Shown: piece after piece, positions 18,318 to 27,771 of the stretch
Position numbering within the stretch: position 1 is the stretch's first letter
How the letters are laid out: each line of letters opens with the position of its first letter
Origin: Psychrobacter sp. ANT_WB68
GTDB lineage: Bacteria > Pseudomonadota > Gammaproteobacteria > Pseudomonadales > Moraxellaceae
Length of the DNA stretch: 64,000 nucleotides
Direction: 5' to 3'
Assembly: GCF_008369115.1 (NCBI RefSeq)
Contig: NZ_VOAZ01000002.1
Span: forward strand, 558,001-622,000
Translations under genes and position numbers: made by a program
The notes under the pieces: generated by a model
The model's database searches: none
The model's input: only the letters and a program-made list of their open reading frames with translations
Told to the model about the DNA's origin: nothing

Positions 18318-18413
18318 GATGTCTTCCTAATCTTATGTATCGCTAGCCGCTATTGCTAAGCCGCTTATCAATAATCTGGCTGTTTTTAGAGCGAGCTATG
18401 ATTTCAATGCTGA

Positions 18414-18857
18414 TTAAAACTGTATCAAACGACAGTCGCCTTGCATCATCATGGCAAGCTCACTCAGTCCAACCAACTTAAAACCAGCTGCTAGATTTTC
18501 GCTATCTAATTGATGACGGGTACTATTTTCACTATCTGAAATACCACGGCTGAGGGCCGTACTGACACAAACTGGGAGCGCCAACTGATATTGTTTGGCA
18601 AGCTTTTGCCATTCTTGAGTGATATTCATCTGGTCTGCTGATTGCCAGCGTAATCGATTGGCCGTATTGGCAGCATCCGCATAGAAAAAAATATTTAACG
18701 ACGCATGCGGGTTTGCAGGGCGGTCGCTATTATCGGTCTTATCATTATTATTCGTGTCAGTGCTTTCTAGATAAGTACGAGCATAGCGTAGCGCAATATG
18801 TGCCAACGGCTGGCTGGGATCAGCAGTAATCAATAATAGCGGGGTTGAGGTCGTCAT
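18414..18857 (-). CDS. tusD: Sulfurtransferase TusD (DsrE family)
   Basis: Catalytic subunit of TusBCD, which accepts sulfur from TusA on an active cysteine. The sequence LPVCVSTALSRGIS puts that cysteine at residue 97, and the C-terminus GLSELAMMMQGDCRLIQF matches the TusD ending. The ATG at 18857 is chosen; the frame extends to 18902, but the extra residues precede the family start MTTSTPLLLITADPSQ. A 22-residue Asn/Asp/Thr-rich insertion (about 31-52) separates the first helix from the second strand. Confidence 0.9.
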   Translation of the reverse strand: MTTSTPLLLITADPSQPLAHIALRYARTYLESTDTNNNDKTDNSDRPANPHASLNIFFYADAANTANRLRWQSADQMNITQEWQKLAKQYQLALPVCVSTALSRGISDSENSTRHQLDSENLAAGFKLVGLSELAMMMQGDCRLIQF

Positions 18858-18934
18858 AATCGCGGTGTCACTTATGATTAATGAGTATGAATAAAAAAGC
18901 ACAGCGCCTTAAGTTTTTTAAGACTCAAGATTTT

Positions 18935-18956
18935 AAGGCTTAAGTTTTGAAGCCTT
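18935..18956. repeat. Small inverted repeat in the tusD-glnE divergent region
   Basis: AAGGCTT at 18935-18941 is complementary to AAGCCTT at 18950-18956 with an eight-base spacer, within a stretch where TTTTAAG-like words recur. It lies between divergent genes, so it may be an operator or leader hairpin rather than a terminator. Function unknown. Confidence 0.3.
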
Positions 18957-19167
18957 TTAAGCATTGGCTATTGTAGCATTATTCACGAATTTTTCTTATG
19001 TTCGTCAGTTCTTAGTTAGTAGAGTGCTGTCAATAGCATGGTTGAGAATTTATGCTACTATAAAAACCCTAAAATAAGATTGTTTATAGCCACTTTAATA
19101 TTATAAAAATAATTTTTCCGATTGATGTGGTTTTTATAGCTTTATGCTGCAAGGAGTTGTCGTCGTT

Positions 19168-22017
19168 ATGCTATCTACCGTACTTAGTGGTACAGGCTTC
19201 CAGCCCGCACCAGAGCAGCTACAAGTGCTACAGACTGCAAGTGAGTTTGCTTATCAGGTTTGGCAAAGTCGAACGGGCGCTTGCCAGACGTTTTTGCGCA
19301 GTTATCCGTTACAAAGCACCTTAACACGCCAGCAAATTGACGATTTGATTCAAGATTATACCTTGGATGAGAATTACCAACTTGCCAATGAAGCTAAGGT
19401 GATGAGCGGCTTGCGGCATTTGCGTATGTTGTTAATGATGCGCTGGATTTGGCAAGATGCCTTGGCAATGATTGAACTTGAGCAATTGACCGATGAGCTG
19501 TCTGAATTTGCGGATGGCTGTATTTTATTTGCCAAAGACTATACCTACCAGCAGCTGATTGCGCAATATGGGCAACCGACCTTTATTAATGCGCAGGGCA
19601 ATGTGCAAATGGATGATATGGCGATTATGGCGATGGGCAAGCTTGGCGCCCATGAACTGAATTTATCCAGTGATATCGATCTTATATTTGTCCATCAGGC
19701 GCGCGGTGAGACAGACGGTGACAAAGCAAAAGGTACGCGCAGCATTGATAATAAGCGTTTTATGACGCGGCTTGGACAAGGCATTATTAGACTGCTCGAT
19801 AATAATACCGCTGATGGCTTTGTGTTCCGAGTCGATATGCGCTTGCGTCCTTGGGGTGATGGCAGTGATTTGGCGATTCATTTATCAGCACTACAGAAGT
19901 ACTTTGCTCAGCATGGGCGGGCATGGGAGCGTTTTGCTTGGCTCAAGGCACGGGTGGTTGGGCACATAGAACAGCCGTTTTACGACGATATTCAAGCGCT
20001 GATTAAGCCTTTTGTGTTTCGTTATTATGTTGACTATAGTGCTTTTTCGGCCTTGCGAGAGATGAAGTCCCTCATTCAAAATCAAGTCGCTCAACGTGAG
20101 GATTTGGACAATATAAAGCTTGGCGCGGGTGGTATTCGAGATATTGAGTTTATTGTCCAAGCCTTCCAATTGATCTATGGTGGGAGGCATCCGCAGCTAC
20201 AGGTTAAGTCTTGTTTGGCGGCGATGCAGGCGCTCTGTCAGCTTGAGTATTTAGAGCAGACCACTTATCAAGAGCTACAAGCCGCTTATCGTTTTTTACG
20301 TCGTCTTGAACACGGTATTCAAGCAATTAATGATCAGCAAACGCAGCGCTTGCCGCATGATAGACAATGGCAGCATAATTTGGCGGTCACACTTGGCTTT
20401 AATGATTGGCAAGGGTTATTAGCGACACTCAATCATCATCGCTATCATGTTAATGTGCCGTTTGAGCGTATGGTCACCGAACGGCAAATACCGGATCAAG
20501 ACGATGACGAGCTTGAACCGGAACGTTTGAATGAGCAGATTGCACGCTTAAATGAGGTATTAACTGAAGAAAATCGCGCGCGCTTACAAGGCTTTTGGCA
20601 GTCAAAAATGGTCGCTAATTTAAGCGATGAAGCGCGTGAGCGTTTGGATGACGCTTATCCTGTAATCGTCCATGCGTTACTTGCGCATCAAGAACAGCAG
20701 CAACTGGCCAATATTGCTTTGCCCCGTTTAATTACCTTGCTAGAAGCTATTTGCCGCCGTTCTATCTACTTAGTCATGATTGCAGAAAATCCCAATGCTA
20801 CCGTTGAGCTGATTCCAATGTTATCAGCCAGCCCTTGGATTGCAAAAGAATTGGCGCAGTATCCCGTACTTTTAGATACCTTTTTACAGCAGCGCTATCG
20901 TCACTTACCGGACAAGCCGGAGCTACGTGATATTTTACGTCAACAGTTATTACGGGTTGAACCTAACGATGAAGAGGAGCTACTGAGCGTACTGCGATTA
21001 TTTAAAAAGAACCAAGTATTGGCAGTGGCTGCCAGTGATGTGTTGGCAGAACGCCCAATTATGAAAGTGTCAGACTCACTGACTTATATTGCTGCTGTGG
21101 TACTCGAGGCAGCGCTTGAGCGTGCCTTTGCCGAAATCGTCAAACGCTATGGCTATCCGATTGCTCAAGATGGTGATCCGGTCACTGAAGCGGACTGCGG
21201 CTTTGCCATTATCGGCTATGGTAAGCTTGGCGGGTTGGAGCTGTCATACTCTTCAGATTTAGACTTGGTTTTTTTGCATAAAATAAAAGAGCAGGGCATG
21301 ACCACGGGTGAAAAATCCGTCAGCGGCATGAAGTTTGCGGCACGTTTGGCACAAAAGCTGATGACGTACCTTAATACCCAAACCCGTGACGGCCGCGCTT
21401 ATGAAGTCGATATGCGTCTGCGTCCCTCAGGTAATGCCGGCATGATGGTGGTTTCTTGTCATGCGTTTGAGACTTATCAGCTTGAGAAAGCTTGGTCTTG
21501 GGAGCATCAAGCGCTGGTGCGGGCGCGGGCCATCTGCGGTGATAAACGCGTGACCGCCCGTTTTTGTGATATTCGCCGAACTGTTTTGGCATTACCGCGT
21601 ACGATTGAGCAAGTCCGCATTGAAGTCACGAGTATGCGTATTAAAATGCAAAAACATCTAGGTACCAGTCAATGGCAACAGCAAGCCGGCAAGTTCCATC
21701 TTAAGCAAGATGCGGGCGGCATTGTAGACATCGAGTTTCTCGCGCAGTTTGCGGTACTGGCTTATTCGCATGAGCATCCAACCCTGACCAAATGGAGTGA
21801 CAATGTGCGCATTTTTGAAGAGATGGCGACTTTGGGTATTTGGGAGGCGAAGGTGTGTCAGGATTTGACCGATGCTTATTTACGCATACGCGCAGCGACG
21901 CATCAATTGGCATTGTCAGAGCAGTCGTTATTGGTTGATGAGGCGCTTTGGACAGAAACACGAGCACTGGTACAAACGCAGTGGCAACATCTGATGGGCG
22001 TAGACTCAGCAGAATAG
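19168..22017 (+). CDS. glnE: Bifunctional glutamine synthetase adenylyltransferase/adenylyl-removase
   Basis: Adds AMP to glutamine synthetase when nitrogen is plentiful and removes it when nitrogen is scarce, under PII control. Two nucleotidyltransferase domains are visible. The removase half has GKLGAHELNLSSDIDLIFVH near residue 155, and the transferase half has GYGKLGGLELSYSSDLDLVF near residue 683; each is followed by its helical domain. At 949 residues it has the family length. The start is chosen at ATG 19168 because AAGGAG at 19151-19156 precedes it; an ATG at 19144 in frame would add eight residues. ilvE follows after 283 bp. Confidence 0.96.
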   Translation: MLSTVLSGTGFQPAPEQLQVLQTASEFAYQVWQSRTGACQTFLRSYPLQSTLTRQQIDDLIQDYTLDENYQLANEAKVMSGLRHLRMLLMMRWIWQDALAMIELEQLTDELSEFADGCILFAKDYTYQQLIAQYGQPTFINAQGNVQMDDMAIMAMGKLGAHELNLSSDIDLIFVHQARGETDGDKAKGTRSIDNKRFMTRLGQGIIRLLDNNTADGFVFRVDMRLRPWGDGSDLAIHLSALQKYFAQHGRAWERFAWLKARVVGHIEQPFYDDIQALIKPFVFRYYVDYSAFSALREMKSLIQNQVAQREDLDNIKLGAGGIRDIEFIVQAFQLIYGGRHPQLQVKSCLAAMQALCQLEYLEQTTYQELQAAYRFLRRLEHGIQAINDQQTQRLPHDRQWQHNLAVTLGFNDWQGLLATLNHHRYHVNVPFERMVTERQIPDQDDDELEPERLNEQIARLNEVLTEENRARLQGFWQSKMVANLSDEARERLDDAYPVIVHALLAHQEQQQLANIALPRLITLLEAICRRSIYLVMIAENPNATVELIPMLSASPWIAKELAQYPVLLDTFLQQRYRHLPDKPELRDILRQQLLRVEPNDEEELLSVLRLFKKNQVLAVAASDVLAERPIMKVSDSLTYIAAVVLEAALERAFAEIVKRYGYPIAQDGDPVTEADCGFAIIGYGKLGGLELSYSSDLDLVFLHKIKEQGMTTGEKSVSGMKFAARLAQKLMTYLNTQTRDGRAYEVDMRLRPSGNAGMMVVSCHAFETYQLEKAWSWEHQALVRARAICGDKRVTARFCDIRRTVLALPRTIEQVRIEVTSMRIKMQKHLGTSQWQQQAGKFHLKQDAGGIVDIEFLAQFAVLAYSHEHPTLTKWSDNVRIFEEMATLGIWEAKVCQDLTDAYLRIRAATHQLALSEQSLLVDEALWTETRALVQTQWQHLMGVDSAE

Positions 22018-22152
22018 CGCTGCTGTCATATAATGACACGGCCAAATGATACGATAAGAAGCACAGCGCTTCGATAGCCATTCTACCCAAGGGTGTATGA
22101 ATAAAAGCCATGCAGTGATAAACTAAAATATTGTATTCGCTTCGCTTGCCGG

Positions 22153-22161
22153 TGATATAAT
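22153..22161 (+). promoter_or_regulatory. Extended -10 promoter of ilvE
   Basis: TGATATAAT matches the extended -10 consensus TGnTATAAT exactly. A weak -35 candidate TTGTAT lies at 22131-22136, 19 bp upstream. It would give a 5' leader of about 130 bases before ilvE. Confidence 0.5.
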
Positions 22162-22300
22162 CGCTGGCACATTAAATGTGTATATAAAAAATTGCACCTG
22201 AAAATAGACACTCAGTGTCAGCATACTATTTTAATTAAAATTATCTACTTAACACTCAACAAAAAAAGTTAGACGTCAGTGCTAGCATAAGGACTATTAA

Positions 22301-23230
22301 ATGAATATGGCAACACAAGAAGGTAAGCTTTGGATGAATGGCACAATGATTGAACAGCCAGATGCCAAGGTTCATGTGCTTACACATAGCCTGCATTATG
22401 GAATGGCTGTGTTTGAAGGTGTACGTGCTTATCAGACTGCTGACAACCGTACGGCGATTTTTCGCTTAAAAGACCATACCGATCGTCTATTGGGTTCTGC
22501 AAAAATCTTCCAAATGAATGTGCCTTTTGATGCAGCGGCACTTGAGCAAGCACAAAAAGATGTGGTCAAACAAAATAACTTGGCAGAAGCCTATATTCGT
22601 CCGCTTATCTGGGTTGGCGCAGAAAAATTGGGTCTGTCATCGCGTGACAATAGTATCAATGCGATGGTTGCTGCTTGGCATTGGGGCGCCTACCTAGGTG
22701 AAGACGGTATCAAAAACGGCATTCGTGTAAAAACCTCTTCATTTACCCATCACATGACCAATGTGACCATGTGTAAAGCAAAAGCCTCAAGCAATTATCC
22801 AGTCTCTATCATGGCCAACCAAGAAGTGACTCGTAATGGCTATGACGAAGCAATTTTGATGGACCCACAAGGCTACGTCTGCCAAGGTGCTGGCGAGAAC
22901 TTGTTCTTAGTCAAAGATGGTGTGCTGCATACACCAGATTTGGGCGGCGGTGCGCTTGACGGCATTACCCGTCGTACCATCATTCAATTCGCTGATGATT
23001 TAGGGATTAAAGTCGTTGAACGTCGTATCACTCGTGATGAGTTCTACTTGGCAGATGAAATATTTATGACTGGTACCGCAGCTGAAGTCACGCCTATTCG
23101 TGAGTATGATGATCGTACTATCGGTAATGGTGGTCGTGGCCCGTTGACTGAAAAACTGCAAACCTTGTACTTTGATGTAGTCCATGGTCGCAATGAGCAG
23201 TATATGGATTGGTTAAGCTTTATTGATTAA
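22301..23230 (+). CDS. ilvE: Branched-chain amino acid aminotransferase
   Basis: PLP enzyme that performs the last step of leucine, isoleucine and valine synthesis. The 309-residue class IV aminotransferase has HSLHYGMAVFEGVRAY near residue 29, the PLP lysine at about 161 in KAKASSNYP, and the phosphate-binding GTAAEVTPI loop near the C-terminus. AAGGA sits upstream of the ATG. In Acinetobacter this gene marks one edge of the outer-core locus, and here too the next genes are sugar-transfer genes. Confidence 0.96.
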   Translation: MNMATQEGKLWMNGTMIEQPDAKVHVLTHSLHYGMAVFEGVRAYQTADNRTAIFRLKDHTDRLLGSAKIFQMNVPFDAAALEQAQKDVVKQNNLAEAYIRPLIWVGAEKLGLSSRDNSINAMVAAWHWGAYLGEDGIKNGIRVKTSSFTHHMTNVTMCKAKASSNYPVSIMANQEVTRNGYDEAILMDPQGYVCQGAGENLFLVKDGVLHTPDLGGGALDGITRRTIIQFADDLGIKVVERRITRDEFYLADEIFMTGTAAEVTPIREYDDRTIGNGGRGPLTEKLQTLYFDVVHGRNEQYMDWLSFID

Positions 23231-23255
23231 TCTTTAAAACTGCGTTGTATGAAGT

Positions 23256-23291
23256 AAAAAAGCTAAGACTGTTTTGAGTCTTAGCTTTTTT
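23256..23291. terminator. Bidirectional terminator between ilvE and the LOS locus
   Basis: Perfect 15-bp stem (23256-23270 with 23277-23291) around a six-base loop, with T runs on either strand. It lies 26 bp past ilvE and 54 bp past the convergent deacetylase gene, marking the left edge of the sugar locus. Confidence 0.92.
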
Positions 23292-23344
23292 TATTTCTGT
23301 TATTTAGCCATTCTTATTAGAGGTTTGGCTAAATGATCAAAAGC

Positions 23345-24277
23345 TTAGTAAGCTGAGGCAATATCTGACCAGCTTAGTAATCTCACATTATACTTATGCA
23401 ATAAATCTTCAAACTCATGGCTTATTAGCCAATCATACTCCATCTCTCGAGCCGCTTTGATTTCATCTTCCCAATTATTGCTACCATTTTCAGGCACAGC
23501 AGGATGACACATAATCAAAGTAGGTGATAGGTGAACAGGTGTTGTCGATAGCGTGGAATTTAACGTAAGTGGCTTTGTAGATAAGCCAACATTACGCGGT
23601 GAACTTTGCAGCCACTGCTCCCACAGCAGCGCTAGCTTTTGATTATCAGCATTAAAACCATAGACCCCACCGAATTTATCATTGGTTTTAATATGGTTAT
23701 GCTCACAGGATTGACGCCATCCATAGCCGCCCAAGGCGTAGATTATCCAAGATTTTAAATCTTTAATAAGCGGCGTGGTAACGCGTGCGCTCAGTGCACC
23801 TTTTGATATCTCGTTACTATAACGATTGGTCAACTCTTTAATTAAACAGTGACGAATAATCGGGAACTGATGGATATGTTGATGTCCGTCAATAAACAAG
23901 GGTGCATGATTAAAGCGATCTTCAAATCTATCCAACTGTTGTTTAATAATATCAGTTACCTGCATAGGATTAAATCGACGCAAGTAACTGTCGACGATGA
24001 TTGATTTTAATGAACCACGTAGGGCAGAGGGGAATATCCCTGTTAAATCTAAATGTAAGCCGACATCTACATTGAAATTTTTAAGTTGATTGATATCGCT
24101 AGCTGTAATCGTACCGCCAACCATATAGCTAGTGGCACCAATACGACCAAGCTCGGCAAGATGGATAACCGCATCATTAACCGCAGTAGATAGCCCTAAA
24201 TCATCAACATTGATAATAATAGGGCGTGAATAATCGGTTGGCGATGATGCTTGTTTTTGATAGTTAGGATGGCTCAT
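23345..24277 (-). CDS. ChbG/HpnK (YdjC)-family polysaccharide/glycolipid deacetylase
   Basis: Predicted metal-dependent N-deacetylase, 310 residues. It has the family's catalytic and metal-binding motifs in order: INVDDLGLSTAVNDAV (aspartates about 23-24), VGLHLDLTG (about 91-99) and FIDGHQHIHQFP (about 131-142). NaxD, which deacetylates undecaprenyl-phosphate-GalNAc before lipid A modification in Francisella, belongs to this family. The start codon overlaps the gtrA stop by four bases (ATGA), so it is coupled to the gtrA-GT2-GT39 group upstream. The likely substrate, inferred from context, is a polyprenyl-phosphate N-acetylhexosamine. Confidence 0.85.
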   Translation of the reverse strand: MSHPNYQKQASSPTDYSRPIIINVDDLGLSTAVNDAVIHLAELGRIGATSYMVGGTITASDINQLKNFNVDVGLHLDLTGIFPSALRGSLKSIIVDSYLRRFNPMQVTDIIKQQLDRFEDRFNHAPLFIDGHQHIHQFPIIRHCLIKELTNRYSNEISKGALSARVTTPLIKDLKSWIIYALGGYGWRQSCEHNHIKTNDKFGGVYGFNADNQKLALLWEQWLQSSPRNVGLSTKPLTLNSTLSTTPVHLSPTLIMCHPAVPENGSNNWEDEIKAAREMEYDWLISHEFEDLLHKYNVRLLSWSDIASAY

Positions 24278-24768
24278 GATTTAAACGCCCAAAACTTGCC
24301 CAACGCAAATGTCATCACCGTAATAACGCCAGTAACTAATAACCATATCATCATATAATACTGCTCGCCAAACCAATGTAGACCTAAAACAAATAAACTC
24401 TGATTGGCAATAAAACCTGCTGTGGAACTACTAAACCATTTGATTAGTGCAGATAGTTGCTTACTTCTATAGTTTTTACTATCGCTTTTAGTATTGTCGT
24501 TTTTAATAATATTGCTTTTGAAAGTAGGGCTATTCTGACTGGTCTCATGTGAGGTATTTGCCTGTCTAAAGGTGAGATAAAAATGCCCAAAAAAACTCAC
24601 CACAAAAGCGATTAAAAAAGCACCTACGTTTGCCCATGCTGGAGTGATTGTAGTGATGTTGACAATACTCACTAGTACCAAAAAGTGCACCAAAGCTGCA
24701 CTGGCACCGACTGCTAAAAACCGAAGTGCTTGCATGGAATTTGATTTTGTTTCTGCTGCTTTATTCAT
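24274..24768 (-). CDS. GtrA-family polyprenyl-phosphate-sugar flippase
   Basis: 164-residue membrane protein with four predicted helices, as in the GtrA family. It starts with ALRFLAVGASAALVHFLVLV, has FVVSFFGHFYLTFR in the middle and ends ALGKFWAFKS, the family's characteristic tail. GtrA-like proteins are thought to flip undecaprenyl-phosphate-linked sugars to the periplasm. Residues 70-104, between helices 2 and 3, are an unusual hydrophilic insertion full of Asn, Ser, Thr and Lys. It lies between the GT2 gene (8 bp upstream) and the deacetylase gene. Confidence 0.88.
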   Translation of the reverse strand: MNKAAETKSNSMQALRFLAVGASAALVHFLVLVSIVNITTITPAWANVGAFLIAFVVSFFGHFYLTFRQANTSHETSQNSPTFKSNIIKNDNTKSDSKNYRSKQLSALIKWFSSSTAGFIANQSLFVLGLHWFGEQYYMMIWLLVTGVITVMTFALGKFWAFKS

Positions 24769-24776
24769 CAGCTTGT

Positions 24777-25871
24777 TTATCCATCATCTCTATCTATCGT
24801 AGTATCGATAGTAGCTTGTGAGTAATCATCAGCATATTGATGGTGAGTATTGGAGGATTTGCTATTAATGACCTCATCAATTAAATATAGTGGGCGCTGT
24901 TTGACCTCTTCATATAGCCTACCCACATATTCACCAATCACACCAATACAAACCAATTGAATACCAGTGGAAAACATAATCCCTGCTGCGACAGTTGCCC
25001 AACCTGCGACATCACTACCAAATATTAACGTATCTATTACAATATATAAGCCGTATAAAAAAGCCAATGCAGAGACGACAAAACCCATGCGTGATATTAG
25101 TCTTAATGGTCGTTGAGAAAATGAGGTAATGCCCACGAGTGCCAATTCAAATAAGCTACCATAATTAAATTTACTTTCACCAGTATCACGATTGGCAGCG
25201 GTAAAGGGCAGGTAGACCGTATTAAAACCAACCCAAGCATACAAACCTTTCATAAAGCGTTGGCGCTCTGGGAGTGAGCGTAAGGCATTTAATACCTTAC
25301 GGTTCATCACTCGAAAATCGCCAGCATTGGGACGAATCTCGTAGCGTTGGCTGTCTTGGATAAAATGATAGAAACTGCTCTTTAAAGTTTTTGCCAACCT
25401 GCTCTCATGCGGACGATTGGCCTGAATGCCTGCAACCATATCAATATCTGATTGCTCAATCATCGCTAGCATTTGCGCAAGTATTGGTAAAGGGTGCTGT
25501 CCATCAGCATCAATCATAGCAACCATATCACCTCTCGCTGCGGCTAGCCCTGCACTGAGTGCAGGCTCTTTACCAAAGTTACGTGATAAACGTATGATTT
25601 CTAACTCTGTATTTGATGGGCGAGTAGTCATCAAATCTGTCACCACATCAACAGAATGATCGCGGCTACCATCATCAACAATAATAATCTCACAAGTTGC
25701 TATCGTCGTTTCACTGTTTTGTTGTGTCGATGAGCTATCTGTTACAGGAGAGCGCAGTGTCTGTGTAAACGCAAAGACTTCTGGTAAAAAGCCCTCTAAG
25801 GCATCAGCATCATTATACGCGGGTATGATAATAGATAAATAAGGGCGAGATTGCGACGGATGATGTGACAT
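24777..25871 (-). CDS. GtrB/ArnC-type polyprenyl-phosphate glycosyltransferase (GT2)
   Basis: Membrane-anchored GT2 enzyme that moves a sugar from a nucleotide donor to undecaprenyl phosphate. The catalytic domain starts LSIIIPAYNDADALEGFLP, with IIIVDDGS, the IDADGQHP metal motif and RNFGKEPALSAG. Two C-terminal helices and a GEYVGRLYEEVKQRPLY tail are typical of the GtrB/ArnC/FlmF group. Residues 41-58 hold a Ser/Thr/Gln-rich insertion. The start is ATG 25871; the frame extends to a TTG at 25895. Sugar specificity cannot be read from the sequence; the adjacent deacetylase suggests an N-acetylhexosamine. Confidence 0.9.
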   Translation of the reverse strand: MSHHPSQSRPYLSIIIPAYNDADALEGFLPEVFAFTQTLRSPVTDSSSTQQNSETTIATCEIIIVDDGSRDHSVDVVTDLMTTRPSNTELEIIRLSRNFGKEPALSAGLAAARGDMVAMIDADGQHPLPILAQMLAMIEQSDIDMVAGIQANRPHESRLAKTLKSSFYHFIQDSQRYEIRPNAGDFRVMNRKVLNALRSLPERQRFMKGLYAWVGFNTVYLPFTAANRDTGESKFNYGSLFELALVGITSFSQRPLRLISRMGFVVSALAFLYGLYIVIDTLIFGSDVAGWATVAAGIMFSTGIQLVCIGVIGEYVGRLYEEVKQRPLYLIDEVINSKSSNTHHQYADDYSQATIDTTIDRDDG

Positions 25872-25933
25872 AAAAAACTCAATTAGTTTATTCAATATAA
25901 ATGATCGTTAAGTAGGTATTTATAGACAATACA

Positions 25934-27541
25934 TTATTTGGAATGCTGGAAGCAGCGGCTCGGAACATAAGCCACCCAGTTTATTAATAACGGCTTCTTT
26001 ACCTTGTCATCACGCCAGTCAATTCGCCATTGCCCTTGTTGTTTGACCAAAGTGTTTTTATTGGCGTGATTGCTACCTAGTTCATTGGCCTTGATAACGC
26101 TGACATCGTCAAGCAAGGGCAGCACGATATCTTCCTCACTCTCTTGCCACATCACTAATGTACCGTGCTCTTGAAGACGCTCAATATTCATCCAAGGCGA
26201 ATGACTGGCAGGTCCTGATATCATTTGTGATGGAAAGCCACTATTTATCGCTACTAAAGACCCAAGCCAGCGATCACCCGACACACTATCAAGTCTGCAG
26301 CTACTCAATGACTGCCAAGTATCTTGAGCTTGAATGGCTAACGCCTGTTCTGGCCATTGCATACGAGAAGGTTTATGGCGAATCTTATCCCCAAAACCCA
26401 CATATACTATCATTAGGGCGGTGACAATAGACAACCAAATAACAAGTGCTTTACGAAGCTTGATAATGGTCAATAACTGAGTAGCGGGCGCGATAAATGA
26501 GGCTGCGAGCAGCCCCGACAACGCCCACATTGGCATACCCCACATATCACGCAACCCAAATCCAAATACCAAGCTTAAAGCGACTAATACGGCGATTGGT
26601 GATAACCACATATACCATAGCAATGACGCACAATTTGGCAAACTCTGTTTATAGCTAGGGACATTGACTAAATGTTTACGGTTGAAAACAAGCATGATTA
26701 ATAGTGGAATATGCGCGACAAGCTGAGCAGTGATAAAGCTTATCCAACTAAAATGCCGCTTGATGTTATATGCACCAGCATCGACTTCTTGTGAGCGTCC
26801 ACTTGCATAACTAAGCGGTAACCAATCATGGGCTATCAGCCAATATAAATGTGGGGCAAAGATTGCGAGCATCACAAAGGCCGCTATCCACGGCTTTGGC
26901 TGTTTTAAGAGCGGCCATTGTTTTGGCAGCACTAAATACAACGCCATTGGTATTAATAAAAATATCACCGTGTATTTGGTTAGCATGCCAAGCCCACCAA
27001 GTACACCCAGCAATAACCAATCTCTTAGACGGTTTTGAGTCAGGGATTGATAAAACGCTAAATACAGTCCTGCCCAGATAGGGAACTGAGCCACGTTATG
27101 ATTGAACTCAAGACTAGGATAGGTGTAATAAACAACTGCAAAGGTTAATGTACTGCCTATCAAAGCAGTGGTAGGTGACCAGATTTTTTTACCTAACTGA
27201 TAAAGTATGACTAAGGTAAGTAAGACATATAATTGGCTGAGCAAATAGGGACCTACATGTCCAAATAGCTCATAAAAGCTGTATAATATCCATGACGACA
27301 GTGGGGGGTGTTTATAGTAACCCCATTGCCATTCGCTACCCCAGCTGATGCCCTCGCTCACATCAAAGGGCACACTACTGGCGAGAAAGCTTGGTAAGAT
27401 AGACCAAATCAAAAAATAAGTGATTAGCAATAAGCCAAACCAATACCAAGAATTTAATTTTTCATACTGATGTTCAGGCTTATTACTAGCACCATTATTT
27501 ATAGGCTGAGTATAAGAGGATGATCTATCAGTGGGTGTCAT
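25934..27541 (-). CDS. GT39-family (ArnT/FlmK-like) membrane glycosyltransferase
   Basis: Polytopic GT-C enzyme of 535 residues with about ten helices and a C-terminal periplasmic domain. The first periplasmic loop contains FDVSEG and WQWGYYKHPPLSSW, matching the acidic and Y-x-HPP motifs of GT39 enzymes that use polyprenyl-phosphate sugars as donors. ArnT (aminoarabinose to lipid A) and FlmK (galactosamine to lipid A) are characterised relatives. It is the first gene of the minus-strand group with GT2, gtrA and the deacetylase. It probably transfers the finished sugar to lipid A or core in the periplasm; the acceptor is inferred. Confidence 0.87.
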   Translation of the reverse strand: MTPTDRSSSYTQPINNGASNKPEHQYEKLNSWYWFGLLLITYFLIWSILPSFLASSVPFDVSEGISWGSEWQWGYYKHPPLSSWILYSFYELFGHVGPYLLSQLYVLLTLVILYQLGKKIWSPTTALIGSTLTFAVVYYTYPSLEFNHNVAQFPIWAGLYLAFYQSLTQNRLRDWLLLGVLGGLGMLTKYTVIFLLIPMALYLVLPKQWPLLKQPKPWIAAFVMLAIFAPHLYWLIAHDWLPLSYASGRSQEVDAGAYNIKRHFSWISFITAQLVAHIPLLIMLVFNRKHLVNVPSYKQSLPNCASLLWYMWLSPIAVLVALSLVFGFGLRDMWGMPMWALSGLLAASFIAPATQLLTIIKLRKALVIWLSIVTALMIVYVGFGDKIRHKPSRMQWPEQALAIQAQDTWQSLSSCRLDSVSGDRWLGSLVAINSGFPSQMISGPASHSPWMNIERLQEHGTLVMWQESEEDIVLPLLDDVSVIKANELGSNHANKNTLVKQQGQWRIDWRDDKVKKPLLINWVAYVPSRCFQHSK

Positions 27542-27771
27542 AATAGGAGCCTTTAATAATACGACTAGCTTATAAGTTTTTCAGTATTATAGAGATTATT
27601 GATAGATAGTCATAGTCAGGCATAATTTTTATCTCTCGCCTTTTAAGTTTGTAATGATTAAACATAATTAGGGCGTGTTGAGCATTTGATAATGATACTG
27701 ACTATTCTTGAGTGTTTAATACACCCTGATATATAGTGATTTTTATTATATTTATTTAGTAGGATTTAATT

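Noticed and set aside
21701..22111. 136-codon open frame on the minus strand
   Set aside because: Overlaps the 3' end of glnE, whose C-terminal domain is conserved across this stretch.
27542..27771. Possible JUMPstart/ops element before the LOS genes
   Set aside because: The GGCGGTAG core of the ops element was not found in the divergent interval.
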